Part shown: positions 7,716-16,253 of the stretch, in pieces
Layout: the number at the start of each line of letters is the position of its first letter
Numbering within the stretch: the stretch's first letter is position 1
Source of the DNA: Bacteroidota bacterium
GTDB lineage: Bacteria > Bacteroidota > Bacteroidia > Chitinophagales > Chitinophagaceae
Length of the DNA stretch: 64,000 bases
NCBI GenBank assembly: GCA_018267615.1
Contig: JAFDYD010000036.1
Location: 66,088-130,087, forward strand
Direction of reading: 5' to 3'
The notes under the pieces: model-generated
Told to the model about the DNA's origin: nothing
Databases searched by the model: none
The model's input: the letters and a program-made list of their open reading frames with translations, nothing else
Made by a program: the position numbers and the translations under genes

Positions 7716-9005
7716 TCACCTCTCTACTTCACCAACTACAAACACGCTACCACAAACAACGACCAGGTCTTTTTTACCCGCACGATTGATTGCAGCATGT
7801 AACGCATCTTTTACGAATGCATAGCGGTTTCCTGTAAGTCCGATGGCTTTTGCTTTTTCAGCCAACTCTTCTTCTGGCAAAGCTCTTGGTATCTGTGCCT
7901 TTGTAAAATAATAATTGCCATGTTTTGGAAGTAAGGCCAAAATTTTTTCCACTTCTTTATCTTTTACCATCCCTAATACAATATGCAATTCTTCATGATC
8001 GGTGATTTCAATTTGCTTCACGATTTGCAGCATGCCGTCCTCATTATGCCCCACATCAAGAACAATAGTTGGGTTTTCATGTATGATTTCCCATCGTCCA
8101 TGCAATCCCGTTAGTTTTTTTACCTGGCGCAATCCGTTTTGAATATGAATTTCAGCGATGCTAAATCCTTTTCCTTTGAGCAAATGAATTGCTTCTATAA
8201 CGGTAACCAGGTTTTTAAGCTGATAAATTCCTGTCAGATCTAAATGATAATAAGATTTTTCATTATTGTGCGTAGATGTAAGTTCTGCTACGAGTTCATG
8301 CTTTTCAAATTTCCATTCAGCAACAAATCTTTTTCTTTCTGCAAAATGTATTTCCGCATTTTCAAATTGAGCCTTATTCAAAAATACTTCATGGATTTCC
8401 GGATGATCTTCTCCGATAACCACCGGTGTGTTTTTTTTGATGATGCCAGCTTTTTCAAAAGCAATCTTGTCAAGTGTGTTGCCGAGCATGCTCATGTGAT
8501 CATATCCGATATTGGTGATAACGGACAATTCAGGTTGAATGACATTGGTGCTATCCAATCTTCCTCCCAGTCCAACTTCAATGATAGCAATATCTGTTTT
8601 TTGTTTTGCAAAATATTCGAATGCCATCACAACTGTTATTTCGAAAAACGAAGGTTCTAATTTTTCGATCATCGGTTTTATTCTCTCGACAAAATCAATC
8701 ACAAAATCTTCGGTCACCATCTCTCCGTCAATTTTTATACGCTCGCGAAAATCTTTGAGATGAGGTGATGTATATAATCCCGTTTTATAACCGGCAGCCT
8801 GGAAGATTGCTGCGAGCATGTGGCTGGTAGAACCCTTGCCATTGGTGCCGCCTATATGAATTGTTTTGAACTTCGTGTGAGGATTACCGAGATATTCGCA
8901 AAGTGCCAGTGTATTGGTCAGGTCTTTTTTAAATGCCGCTGCACCAATCCTGCTGAACATGGGGAGCCGTGTAAATAAATAATCGATTGTTTCGGTGTAA
9001 GTCAT
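7716..9005 (-). CDS. folC: Bifunctional folylpolyglutamate synthase / dihydrofolate synthase
   Basis: The product (429 aa) ligates glutamate to dihydropteroate and adds further glutamates to folates. The P-loop is HIGGTNGKGSTSHMLAAI, followed by the omega-loop region TSPHLKDFRERI and the Mur-ligase motifs FEITVVMAFEYFA and IIEVGLGGRLDSTNVI. The C-terminal ligase domain contains LDVGHNEDGM. Length is typical. It is convergent with the Nudix gene and starts next to an imperfect palindrome of the GAACC/ATTAATC type. Confidence 0.95.
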   Translation of the reverse strand: MTYTETIDYLFTRLPMFSRIGAAAFKKDLTNTLALCEYLGNPHTKFKTIHIGGTNGKGSTSHMLAAIFQAAGYKTGLYTSPHLKDFRERIKIDGEMVTEDFVIDFVERIKPMIEKLEPSFFEITVVMAFEYFAKQKTDIAIIEVGLGGRLDSTNVIQPELSVITNIGYDHMSMLGNTLDKIAFEKAGIIKKNTPVVIGEDHPEIHEVFLNKAQFENAEIHFAERKRFVAEWKFEKHELVAELTSTHNNEKSYYHLDLTGIYQLKNLVTVIEAIHLLKGKGFSIAEIHIQNGLRQVKKLTGLHGRWEIIHENPTIVLDVGHNEDGMLQIVKQIEITDHEELHIVLGMVKDKEVEKILALLPKHGNYYFTKAQIPRALPEEELAEKAKAIGLTGNRYAFVKDALHAAINRAGKKDLVVVCGSVFVVGEVER

Positions 9006-9006
9006 G

Positions 9007-9117
9007 ACCAGGATTAATCGTGATTTTTTGTGATGATAAAGATGAATTACCTCATCCTGATTTTCAAGTTTAATATTTCTTTCCTAAAAATCCGTAATAA
9101 TCACGATTAATCTCGGT
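9007..9117. repeat. Imperfect palindrome, GAACC-related type
   Basis: The segment CCAGGATTAATCGTGATTTT near 9008-9027 pairs with the complementary ATAATCACGATTAATCTCGG near 9097-9116. The pairing is imperfect and the inner part is only partly self-complementary. It fills the gap between folC and the next minus-strand gene. Confidence 0.6.
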
Positions 9118-9121
9118 TCTA

Positions 9122-9757
9122 TTAATTATTATTCTTGAAGTCGCCACGCTTCCAGGCCTTGATAAAATCGGCCCAGGCAAGAGGATTAAAGATATTTTGC
9201 GGTGGCGCCTGGCCTTGGTAATAATAGCGGCCTGCACTTTGTTTCAAATAGTAATTGGAAGCTTCTCTTGCATCCGCGGGAAGTGTTCTTGCAAGTAATC
9301 TCCGTGTGGTGGCGTCTGTATTTTTTCGCGCTATCTCAATATCATCATCATCAACTTTTGTATTTACAAAATCTCTTTCAAATTGTTCGCGCGTTGGCCT
9401 GGGCTTAATAATCGTTGCGGGTAAATACAAAGTATCTGCAACCAACAATGATAAAATACTATACTGGTTGCCCTGAAGATCGCGCGGAATTTCTACTAAC
9501 TTGGGTTTGTATCCGATACTGGTGAACTCCAATTTATCACCTTTAAAAACTGCGATGGAAAATACACCCTGATCATTTGAAATCGTACCGCGGTTTTGTC
9601 CTTTGATTGCAATACTTACAGCGGGTATGCCTTTCAGACTATCGGCAGTCATCACAATCCCGTAGAATTGAACCACGGAATCTTTTAGTTTATCAAACTG
9701 CGCGTGTACAGCAAAAGGTGCGGAGAATAATAAAACGTATAGTACAATTTTTTTCAT
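9122..9757 (-). CDS. Secreted CarboxypepD_reg-like domain protein
   Basis: The product (211 aa) has a signal peptide (IVLYVLLFSAPFAVHA) followed by one carboxypeptidase-regulatory-like beta-sandwich of about 80 residues: QFYGIVMTADSLKGIPAVSIAIKG, GTISNDQGVFSIAVFKGD, LEFTSIGYKP. This is the module found at the N-terminus of SusC-type receptors, but here there is no TonB-dependent barrel. The remaining 100 residues are polar with YYLKQSAGRYYYQGQ and a basic tail and match nothing I recognise. A periplasmic or outer-membrane-associated role is inferred. The next gene, mrp, is divergent. Confidence 0.8.
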   Translation of the reverse strand: MKKIVLYVLLFSAPFAVHAQFDKLKDSVVQFYGIVMTADSLKGIPAVSIAIKGQNRGTISNDQGVFSIAVFKGDKLEFTSIGYKPKLVEIPRDLQGNQYSILSLLVADTLYLPATIIKPRPTREQFERDFVNTKVDDDDIEIARKNTDATTRRLLARTLPADAREASNYYLKQSAGRYYYQGQAPPQNIFNPLAWADFIKAWKRGDFKNNN

Positions 9758-9892
9758 CAGGCCAACTTTTGGTTCTTGCTTAACTTAGCAATCGACTTAA
9801 TGTTAATAAAGCGTTGATTAATAATCCACATCTGTCGCCAAAAATAAACTTTATTAACCGTAAATCGTAAACAAAGTAAGGATTGCAATGAT

Positions 9893-9900
9893 TAATTTTG
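9893..9900 (+). promoter_or_regulatory. Candidate -7 promoter element (TAATTTTG) for mrp
   Basis: An exact TAnnTTTG match ends 33 bp before the mrp ATG at 9934, in the divergent gap after the CarboxypepD_reg-like gene. It also shows that the TTG at 9898, inside the element, is not the start codon. Confidence 0.45.
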
Positions 9901-9933
9901 CCCCAAAATAATGGTTTTAACAAAAAATTGCGC

Positions 9934-11028
9934 ATGACAAAGGAAAAAGTTTTAGAAGCATTGAGCAATGTTCAGGAACCCGATCTCGGAAAAGATATTG
10001 TGACGCTCAATATGGTTAAGGATATAGTTATTGAAGGCAATTATGTTTCATTCACGATTGTGCTCACAACACCTGCATGTCCGCTGAAAGATATGATCAA
10101 AAATGCCTGTGTAAATGCTGTTCATTCGCTGGTCAATAAGGATGCGGTTGTGAATATAAAATTTACTGCAAACACAAATTCAAACCGCACGGATCCAAAA
10201 ACAATTCTTCCCAAAGTAAAAAATATTATCGCTGTCATCAGTGGAAAAGGCGGTGTTGGAAAAAGTACAGTGGCTTCCAATTTTGCATTGGCATTGGCGC
10301 AGGATGGCGCTAAAGTCGGATTGCTTGATGCAGATATATATGGACCGAGTTTACCAATCATGTTTGGAGTGCGCGGTGAAAGACCAATGATGACGAATGT
10401 GGGAGAAAAAGGAATGATTGTTCCGCTGGAAAAATATAATATCAAATTGATGAGTATCGGTTTGTTGATCGATGAAAAAAATGCAGTGGTGTGGAGAGGT
10501 CCGATGGCGAGCAGTGCAATAAAACAATTTGTATCAGAAGTTTTTTGGGAGGAGTTGGATTATCTCGTAATCGATATGCCGCCTGGCACAGGTGATATTC
10601 ATCTCACATTGATGCAAACAGTTCCTGTGACTGGTATCATCGTTGTAACAACTCCCCAAGATGTTGCGCTTGCAGATGCAAAAAAAGCGGTTGCTATGTT
10701 TGGACAGGCGCAACTAAAAGTCCCGATTATCGGCCTCGTTGAAAACATGAGTTATTTTATCGCCGAAGAATTGCCCGCTAATAAATATTATATTTTTGGA
10801 AAGGAAGGTGGTAAGCGTCTTGCGGAAGAATATGACATTCCATTTCTCGGGCAGATACCGCTCGTGCAAAATATTCGTGAAGGCGGTGATAAGGGAGTTC
10901 CTGTGATGTTAAGCGATGATTCGATTTCGAAACAGGCATTTGAAGAATTTGCTGGCAATGCCGTGAGAAGTATTTCAATGCTCAATGCGCATATAGGTGT
11001 TGATAGAGTTGCGGAAGTGGTCGCCTGA
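9934..11028 (+). CDS. mrp: Mrp/NBP35-type P-loop ATPase, iron-sulfur cluster carrier
   Basis: The product (364 aa) has an N-terminal DUF59/MIP18 domain (residues 1 to about 85, with TTPACPLKDMI) and a ParA-like ATPase with the deviant Walker A GKGGVGKST at 104-112, then DADIYGPSLP and VIDMPPGTGD. The family carries Fe-S clusters to target proteins. The CxxC that binds a bridging cluster in many Mrp proteins is absent: the region after VENMSYF reads IAEELPANKYYIFGKEGG. This form is common in Bacteroidetes as far as I recall, so cluster binding may use other residues. I chose ATG 9934 because upstream codons overlap the promoter. Confidence 0.93.
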   Translation: MTKEKVLEALSNVQEPDLGKDIVTLNMVKDIVIEGNYVSFTIVLTTPACPLKDMIKNACVNAVHSLVNKDAVVNIKFTANTNSNRTDPKTILPKVKNIIAVISGKGGVGKSTVASNFALALAQDGAKVGLLDADIYGPSLPIMFGVRGERPMMTNVGEKGMIVPLEKYNIKLMSIGLLIDEKNAVVWRGPMASSAIKQFVSEVFWEELDYLVIDMPPGTGDIHLTLMQTVPVTGIIVVTTPQDVALADAKKAVAMFGQAQLKVPIIGLVENMSYFIAEELPANKYYIFGKEGGKRLAEEYDIPFLGQIPLVQNIREGGDKGVPVMLSDDSISKQAFEEFAGNAVRSISMLNAHIGVDRVAEVVA

Positions 11029-11045
11029 ATCTTCATTTAAATTTT

Positions 11046-11112
11046 TTGATTTCGGTATTTCGGGATTTTTCGATCTCTATAAATCTCGAAATCCCTAAAT
11101 CGCCAAATCGAT
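11046..11112. repeat. Imperfect palindrome, AAATCTC-AAATCCCTAAATC class
   Basis: The right side AAATCTCGAAATCCCTAAATC closely matches the right arm of the palindrome beside the RAYT gene (56976-57047), which reads AAATCTCAAAATCCCTAAATC. The left side pairs with it imperfectly. It lies between mrp and the PaiB-like gene. Confidence 0.6.
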
Positions 11113-11116
11113 CAAT

Positions 11117-11124
11117 TATCTTTG
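11117..11124 (+). promoter_or_regulatory. Candidate -7 promoter element (TATCTTTG), 4 bp before the PaiB-like ATG
   Basis: An exact TAnnTTTG match ends only 4 bp before ATG 11129. If it is used, transcription would begin at or next to the start codon, giving a leaderless or nearly leaderless mRNA. Confidence 0.4.
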
Positions 11125-11128
11125 ATTC

Positions 11129-11746
11129 ATGTATAACGTTCCTCATTTCAAATCTTCTGATCAGAAAGAAATTATTGCATTCATGCATGCACATCCGTTT
11201 ATTATTTTATGTGGCGCCGATAGCAACGGACAACCCGTTGCAACGCATGTGCCGGTATTATTCGAAGAAAAAGATGATAAATTATTTCTTCGTGCACATG
11301 TTATGAAAAAGCAGGGACATACAAATGCATTTTCCGAAAATCAACAGGTGTTGGCAATATTTTATGGACCTCATACTTATGTCAGTGCCAGTTGGTACAC
11401 AGATAAAAAAACTGCGAGTACATGGAACTACCAGGCTGTTCATGCAAAAGGCGTTTTGCGTTTTTTAGATGATCAGGACTTGCTCGCAATTCTCACATCG
11501 CTGACGGAGAAATTTGAAAACAATCCACATTCGCCATCACTCGTTCAAAAAATGGATGAAGAATATGTGCGCAGGATGATGCAGGCTATTATTGCTTTTG
11601 AAATTGAGATCGTATCCCTCGAGCATGTTTTTAAATTGAGTCAGAACCGGGACGAAAATTCTTATCACAATATCATCCATCAACTCGATCAGCAAGACGC
11701 GGATGCAAAGTATATTGCGTCGGAAATGAAAAGAAGGGAGCATTGA
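11129..11746 (+). CDS. PaiB-family FMN-binding protein
   Basis: The product (205 aa) matches the PaiB family: MYNVPHFK.SD at the start, ATHVPVLFEE, LRAHVMKKQGH, FYGPHTYVSASWY, and TWNYQAVHAKG. These form the split-barrel FMN-binding fold. In Bacillus, PaiB was linked to repression of sporulation and protease genes, but the family is better described as flavin-binding proteins of uncertain reaction. No helix-turn-helix is visible. It is a single gene between palindromes. Confidence 0.9.
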   Translation: MYNVPHFKSSDQKEIIAFMHAHPFIILCGADSNGQPVATHVPVLFEEKDDKLFLRAHVMKKQGHTNAFSENQQVLAIFYGPHTYVSASWYTDKKTASTWNYQAVHAKGVLRFLDDQDLLAILTSLTEKFENNPHSPSLVQKMDEEYVRRMMQAIIAFEIEIVSLEHVFKLSQNRDENSYHNIIHQLDQQDADAKYIASEMKRREH

Positions 11747-11770
11747 AGGGTTGAAAGTTTAATAAGTTGA

Positions 11771-11846
11771 TTTGTCGATATGTCGATTGGTCGATACGGC
11801 CATTGAGACGACCAATCGACACTTCAACCAATCGATAAATCGACAA
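11771..11846. repeat. Imperfect palindrome of TCGATTGGTCGAT units
   Basis: The left arm, with TTGTCGATATGTCGATTGG at about 11772-11790, pairs with a longer right arm containing CGACCAATCGACA and ATCGATAAATCGACAA (11809-11846). The right arm has extra units. A weaker relative lies at 47949-48045. Confidence 0.65.
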
Positions 11847-11856
11847 AAAAATAATT

Positions 11857-12741
11857 ATGTATAAAGCTTTTCTAATTGTCATCGCAATGTTCATGACTAC
11901 ATCTTCAAAAAAAATGAATGAAGATTTACCGGCTTTCGACAAAGAAGGACATAGAGGCTGCCGCGGATTGATGCCAGAAAATACAATACCGGCGATGATC
12001 AAAGCAATTGAAATTGGCGTCACTACTCTTGAAATGGACGCGCTTATCACCAAGGATAAAAAAGTGATCATATCTCATGACCCTTTTTTCAATCACGAAA
12101 TTACTACGAAAGAAGATGGAACATATATCGATGCAAAAGACGAAAAGAATTATGTTATTTATAAGATGGATTATGCAGAAACGCAAAAATTTGATGTTGG
12201 TCTGAAGCCAAATCCGCAATTTCCTGCGCAACAAAAAATGGCTGTACATAAACCGCTATTGAGCGATCTGATCGATAGCGTTGAGCAATTCTGCAAGGCT
12301 CAAAAAAAGCCATTGCCTTTTTATAATATAGAAACGAAATCACTGGCAACGACAGATAATATTTATCACCCCGAACCTGAAGAGTTTGTGAAATTGCTCA
12401 TGGATGTGATTGTCGCCAAAAAAATTATTTCGAGAGTGATCATTCAATCATTTGACCCGCGCACCTTACAAATAGTGGATCAGAAATATCCGATGGTAAA
12501 AACTTCTTTGCTTATTGTAGGTTATGACAAAAGAACGCTGGATGCGCAGCTGGATCAACTTGGTTTTACGCCAACCATCTACAGTCCCGAACAAAACCTG
12601 GTTGTCGACTCGCTATTGGATAAATGTCATATGCGCGGAATGAAAGTCATTCCATGGACTGTCGATGACAAGAGTCGCATCGAAAGATTAAAAAAAATGG
12701 GAGTTGATGGAATAATCACTGACTTTCCAAATTTGTTTTAA
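11857..12741 (+). CDS. Glycerophosphodiester phosphodiesterase, exported
   Basis: The product (294 aa) hydrolyses glycerophosphodiesters to glycerol-3-phosphate and an alcohol. After a short N-terminal hydrophobic stretch (AFLIVIAMFMTTSS), the GDPD core reads EGHRGCRGLMPENTIPA with the catalytic HR and metal-binding E, then LEMDALITKDKKVIISHDP with the second catalytic His and metal ligands. The C-terminus VIPWTVDD...GVDGIITDFP is the usual closing motif. The inserted segment with NYVIYKMDYAETQKFDVG is the usual capping insertion. A cleavage site is not obvious, so it may be a periplasmic or lipid-anchored form. Confidence 0.92.
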   Translation: MYKAFLIVIAMFMTTSSKKMNEDLPAFDKEGHRGCRGLMPENTIPAMIKAIEIGVTTLEMDALITKDKKVIISHDPFFNHEITTKEDGTYIDAKDEKNYVIYKMDYAETQKFDVGLKPNPQFPAQQKMAVHKPLLSDLIDSVEQFCKAQKKPLPFYNIETKSLATTDNIYHPEPEEFVKLLMDVIVAKKIISRVIIQSFDPRTLQIVDQKYPMVKTSLLIVGYDKRTLDAQLDQLGFTPTIYSPEQNLVVDSLLDKCHMRGMKVIPWTVDDKSRIERLKKMGVDGIITDFPNLF

Positions 12742-12922
12742 CCTCTGATTGAATCACAATAGAATTAAGATCTGAGGTAATCTGATTTATATGAATTGTT
12801 ATATGAGATTCTTCAAAAAAGGGTTTGTTCATTTTTTGATTGAACTTTCAAGATCTCACACAGTAAATCAAATAAATCGGAGTGGCTCTAGATACTAAAC
12901 CAATTATGATTCAATCAGAAGT
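12742..12922. repeat. Palindromic element of the GAACTTCTGATT class
   Basis: CCTCTGATTGAATCACAAT at 12742-12760 pairs with ATTATGATTCAATCAGAAG at 12903-12921, with two mismatches. The interior is partly self-complementary. Read on the minus strand, the right end is GAACTTCTGATT, the same terminal 12-mer as the large inverted repeat at 19883-20153. It fills the gap between the GDPD gene and pyrF. Confidence 0.65.
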
Positions 12923-12924
12923 TC

Positions 12925-12932
12925 TAGTTTTG
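12925..12932 (+). promoter_or_regulatory. Candidate -7 promoter element (TAGTTTTG) for pyrF
   Basis: An exact TAnnTTTG match ends 14 bp before the pyrF ATG at 12947 and begins just outside the adjoining palindrome. It implies a very short leader. Confidence 0.4.
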
Positions 12933-12946
12933 CAAAAATCAACTGA

Positions 12947-13747
12947 ATGAACCGAAAGCAGCTCGTAGAAATAATCCGGCAGAAAAAATCTTACCTGTGT
13001 ATCGGGCTCGATACTGATCCTGCAAAAATTCCTTCGCACCTGCTTTCATCTGCCGATCCTGTTTTTGAATTTAATAAACAGATCATCGATGCCACCAGGG
13101 ATTATTGTGTGAGTTATAAAATCAATACTGCTTTTTATGAGGCTTCGGGTTTGAAAGGCTGGGAGTCCATGCAAAAAACAGTTGAATACATTCCTTCTTC
13201 GCATTTTAAAATTGCCGATGCTAAAAGAGGTGATATCGGGAACACTTCACAACAATATGCGAAAGCTTTTTTCGAAACGATGAATTTCGACGCAATCACA
13301 GTGGCGCCATATATGGGTGAAGACAGTGTGCGTCCTTTTTTGGAATATAAAGATAAATGGGCCATTGTGCTCGGACTAACATCCAACGTTGGCGCTAATG
13401 ACTTTGAACTGCAAAAACTCGATGGAGAATATTTGTATGAGAAAGTTCTAAAGACGGTCTCACGTTGGGGCACACCCGAAAATACCATGTTTGTAATTGG
13501 CGCTACCCAGTCAGACTGGTTTGAGAAAATCCGGACTCTATTGCCTAAGCATTTCTACTTAGTCCCTGGTGTAGGAGCACAGGGTGGAAGTCTCTCTGAA
13601 ATTTCTGAGCAAGCAATGAACGCTGATTGCGGGCTATTGGTAAATGTTAGTCGGGCGATTATTTTTGCGTCCAAAAAAGAAGACTTCTCGGAAGCCGCGG
13701 CGAGCGTGGCTCGAGACTATCAAAACGAAATGAAGCGGTTTTTTTAA
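12947..13747 (+). CDS. pyrF: Orotidine 5'-phosphate decarboxylase
   Basis: The product (266 aa) carries out the last step of UMP synthesis. The TIM-barrel motifs are present: CIGLDTDPAKIP at the start, then the catalytic Asp-Lys-Asp network in KIADAKRGDIGNTSQQYA, and VPGVGAQGGSL near the phosphate-binding end. Length and motif style match the type 2 OMP decarboxylases of about 270 aa, common in Bacteroidetes and Actinobacteria. It stands alone between a palindrome and convergent kynU. Confidence 0.96.
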   Translation: MNRKQLVEIIRQKKSYLCIGLDTDPAKIPSHLLSSADPVFEFNKQIIDATRDYCVSYKINTAFYEASGLKGWESMQKTVEYIPSSHFKIADAKRGDIGNTSQQYAKAFFETMNFDAITVAPYMGEDSVRPFLEYKDKWAIVLGLTSNVGANDFELQKLDGEYLYEKVLKTVSRWGTPENTMFVIGATQSDWFEKIRTLLPKHFYLVPGVGAQGGSLSEISEQAMNADCGLLVNVSRAIIFASKKEDFSEAAASVARDYQNEMKRFF

Positions 13748-13791
13748 GACTGAAATAACCAAGTATATCACCAAGAAATTTTTCAGACCTT

Positions 13792-15057
13792 TTAATCCAA
13801 GCTTTTTAATATTTCATAAAACCGAAATGCATCTTCAAACGAATTATAAAGGGGTGCAGGAGCAACTCTGATAACGCCTGGTTCACGGTAATCGACGATG
13901 ATACCTGCATCAATCATCTTTTGATGAATCTCTTTTCCTTTTTCATGGAAGTAAAGTGAAAGTTGCGCGCCGCGTTTGTCATTGTCCAAGGGCGTAATAA
14001 TATCAAAGCGCAAATTGTTGAGTTGATTCAAAAGAAAAATCAAGTAATCTGTCAGCGCAATACTTTTTGCGCGCAGCGATTTTATATCTGTCGCTTCAAA
14101 TATTTCAAGCGATGCTTTCAACGAAACCATATTAAAAACCTGTGCGGTGCTTTGGTTCCACCCGCTCGCGTCTGGTTTTGGTATGAACCCTTTTTCCATT
14201 TTGAACCTTGTCCTTTCATCATTGCCCCACCATCCGCCCAGGCGGCGAACTGATTTATCCTTCGCATATTTTTCATGAATATAAACTCCGCCAACAGCGC
14301 CGGGACCTCCATTGAGATATTTGTAGGAACACCATACCGCAAAATCCACATTCCAATCATGCAATTGCACCGGCACATTGCCCGCCACATGCGCGAGATC
14401 AAAACCTGCGATGATTCCGGATTTGTGGGCGGCATCGGTAATTGATTTCATATCGAATAATTGTCCGCTATAATAATTGATACCGCTAAACAACGAAAGG
14501 CAGATTGAATCTTTATGTTTATCGATTGCGGAAAGAATATCTGCATCGCGAATAATTTTTTCATTTCCCCTGGGAGAAACTTCAATAATCGCATCAGCGG
14601 GATCGAATCCATAAAATGCCACATGCGTTTCAATCGCATATTGATCAGAAGGAAAAGCGCCTGCTTCCATAATGATCTTATATCTTTCTTTAGAAGGACG
14701 ATAAAAAGATAGCATCATGAAATGAAGATTCACAGTCAGCGCATTCATCACAGTTACTTCTTCTTCCTTGCAACCCATAATTTTTGATAGCGGTTTGCAA
14801 AAATTTTGTTGATAAAATAACCATGGATTTTTTGCATGCATATAACCACCGACACCGAGTTGTTGCCAGTCATGCAATTCCTGTTGTATGGCAGATTCAA
14901 CATTTTTTGGTTGTAATCCCAATGAGTTCCCGCAAAAATATATAGCCTCTTTGCCGTTATGAACAGGAAAATGAAATTGCGATCTGAATGTAGATAACTG
15001 ATCCTCCTTATCTTTTTTTTGTGCAAACGATAAAGAGGCTTCGTATGGATCGTTCAT
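13792..15057 (-). CDS. kynU: Kynureninase
   Basis: The product (421 aa) is a PLP enzyme that cleaves kynurenine to anthranilate and alanine in tryptophan catabolism. Typical motifs are YFCGNSLGLQPK near the start, VTVMNALTVNLHFMM, GFDLAHVAGNVPVQLHDW, and the PLP lysine in WCSYKYLNGGPGAVGGVYIHEKY. Length matches the family. It is monocistronic in appearance, with the terminator of the sigma-factor operon upstream of it. Other kynurenine-pathway genes are not in the window, but glutaryl-CoA dehydrogenase at 17709 belongs to the same broad catabolic route. Confidence 0.96.
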   Translation of the reverse strand: MNDPYEASLSFAQKKDKEDQLSTFRSQFHFPVHNGKEAIYFCGNSLGLQPKNVESAIQQELHDWQQLGVGGYMHAKNPWLFYQQNFCKPLSKIMGCKEEEVTVMNALTVNLHFMMLSFYRPSKERYKIIMEAGAFPSDQYAIETHVAFYGFDPADAIIEVSPRGNEKIIRDADILSAIDKHKDSICLSLFSGINYYSGQLFDMKSITDAAHKSGIIAGFDLAHVAGNVPVQLHDWNVDFAVWCSYKYLNGGPGAVGGVYIHEKYAKDKSVRRLGGWWGNDERTRFKMEKGFIPKPDASGWNQSTAQVFNMVSLKASLEIFEATDIKSLRAKSIALTDYLIFLLNQLNNLRFDIITPLDNDKRGAQLSLYFHEKGKEIHQKMIDAGIIVDYREPGVIRVAPAPLYNSFEDAFRFYEILKSLD

Positions 15058-15119
15058 TGTTTATTTATTTGCGTGTACACTTCTGTGATAATTCTATCAT
15101 TCTTCAATCAGCAATAAAA

Positions 15120-15152
15120 AAATGGATAACAATATAGAATTGTTATCCATTT
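15120..15152 (-). terminator. Rho-independent terminator of the DUF4097-like operon
   Basis: A perfect 14-bp stem (15139-15152 with 15120-15133) has a 5-nt loop. Read on the minus strand, the stem runs into a T-rich tract of about seven Ts. It lies 48 bp after the stop of the DUF4097-like gene and separates that operon from kynU. Confidence 0.8.
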
Positions 15153-15200
15153 CCTGCAAATAATTAATACGCAGCTAGTGTAAAGTTTTTTCGGTTCGCG

Positions 15201-16253
15201 TTATATGCTTGTTTTTGATTTTTTGGAGCTGCGTTTTTCTTCCTTGTCATCATCCTCATCATCTTTGCTGCTGCTGTTGTTGTTATTATCCGACACACGC
15301 ACATTTCCAAAACTACTTTTGATTTTTATCCTTGCTTTGCCATCGCCGGCTTTTCCTGAATAATCGTGATCGAAGCGCGGACCATTATCATCATCTTCTT
15401 TCTGTTCCGAAATTCTAAAATCGGTGTTGTTATGAAAACTTCCGAAACTTGTATGTACATCGAAGTTTGCAGACAATGCTTTTGTAACCTGCATTTTTAT
15501 GGTTGAATAAGATTCATATATCGATAGTTCTTCAATATTGTTATCAACGTCGAATTGTACATTGCCGGAAAACTCGCTCTTGATTTTTACATTACCGCTC
15601 ACACTTGCGATATGTGATTTGCCGTTGAATTTAAAAGTGATTTCTCCATTGTGAACGGGTCCCAACGATGCTGTTCCAAACTCGACATCTATTTCATCTA
15701 CATTGTCCAATTTCCCAGTGGTTAAACTTCCGAACTTGCTGGTTAAATTCACTTCACCGGTTAGGTCGGGAACGGTTGTTTTCCCAAAACTATTTTCAAT
15801 GTTCAAAGGATTTACTGCGGGCATATACACTTTATAATCGATGTAGAATTTTCTTTCGCCATCGTTATCTCCATCTCTGTTGGGATGATCTTCATTTCTG
15901 TTACGCTTCCGATTATTGCCGCGTTCGTTGATATCGCCAATATCTGTTTTAAAAGCAATAGTGTTGCCGTTGCGGGAGTCTCTGACTTCAATTTCATCCA
16001 TCATTTCCTGTGCTTTCTGATCACTACTGGCTCTCACGCCAATTTCTATATCAACTTTAATTTCGTTTTTATCCCAGGTGGCCACGACAACATTGCCGAA
16101 TGAATTTTCTATAGACAATTTATCGCTGGACGTAACTGTGTATGACTTGCTGATCGTTCTTTTTTTATCTATATCATCGTCCGCAAAACTAAATGCGGGC
16201 AACAACAGCAGAGCAAGGATTAGGGCGTTAAGCAGATTTATATGCTTTTTCAT
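15201..16253 (-). CDS. Secreted DUF4097-like beta-helical protein
   Basis: The product (350 aa) has a signal peptide (LLNALILALLLLPAFSFA). The mature part repeats the phrase IENSFGNVVV / IENSFGKTTV / TSKFGSLTTG / KSEFSGNVQF / HTSFGSFHNN / KSSFGNVRV about every 25-60 residues, the right-handed beta-helix pattern of DUF4097 proteins. Low-complexity acidic/basic stretches (NRKRNRNEDHPNRDGDNDG, and a DDEDDDKEEKRSSKKSK tail) interrupt and end it. Function is unknown; such proteins are often encoded with ECF sigma/anti-sigma pairs, as here. The start overlaps the anti-sigma gene by 26 bp, so the genes are co-transcribed and probably translationally coupled. Confidence 0.85.
   Translation of the reverse strand: MKKHINLLNALILALLLLPAFSFADDDIDKKRTISKSYTVTSSDKLSIENSFGNVVVATWDKNEIKVDIEIGVRASSDQKAQEMMDEIEVRDSRNGNTIAFKTDIGDINERGNNRKRNRNEDHPNRDGDNDGERKFYIDYKVYMPAVNPLNIENSFGKTTVPDLTGEVNLTSKFGSLTTGKLDNVDEIDVEFGTASLGPVHNGEITFKFNGKSHIASVSGNVKIKSEFSGNVQFDVDNNIEELSIYESYSTIKMQVTKALSANFDVHTSFGSFHNNTDFRISEQKEDDDNGPRFDHDYSGKAGDGKARIKIKSSFGNVRVSDNNNNSSSKDDEDDDKEEKRSSKKSKTSI

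Noticed and set aside
12742..12946. Riboswitch upstream of pyrF
   Set aside because: The structure there is the GAACTTCTGATT palindrome, with its own -7 element after it, so no leader long enough for a riboswitch remains.
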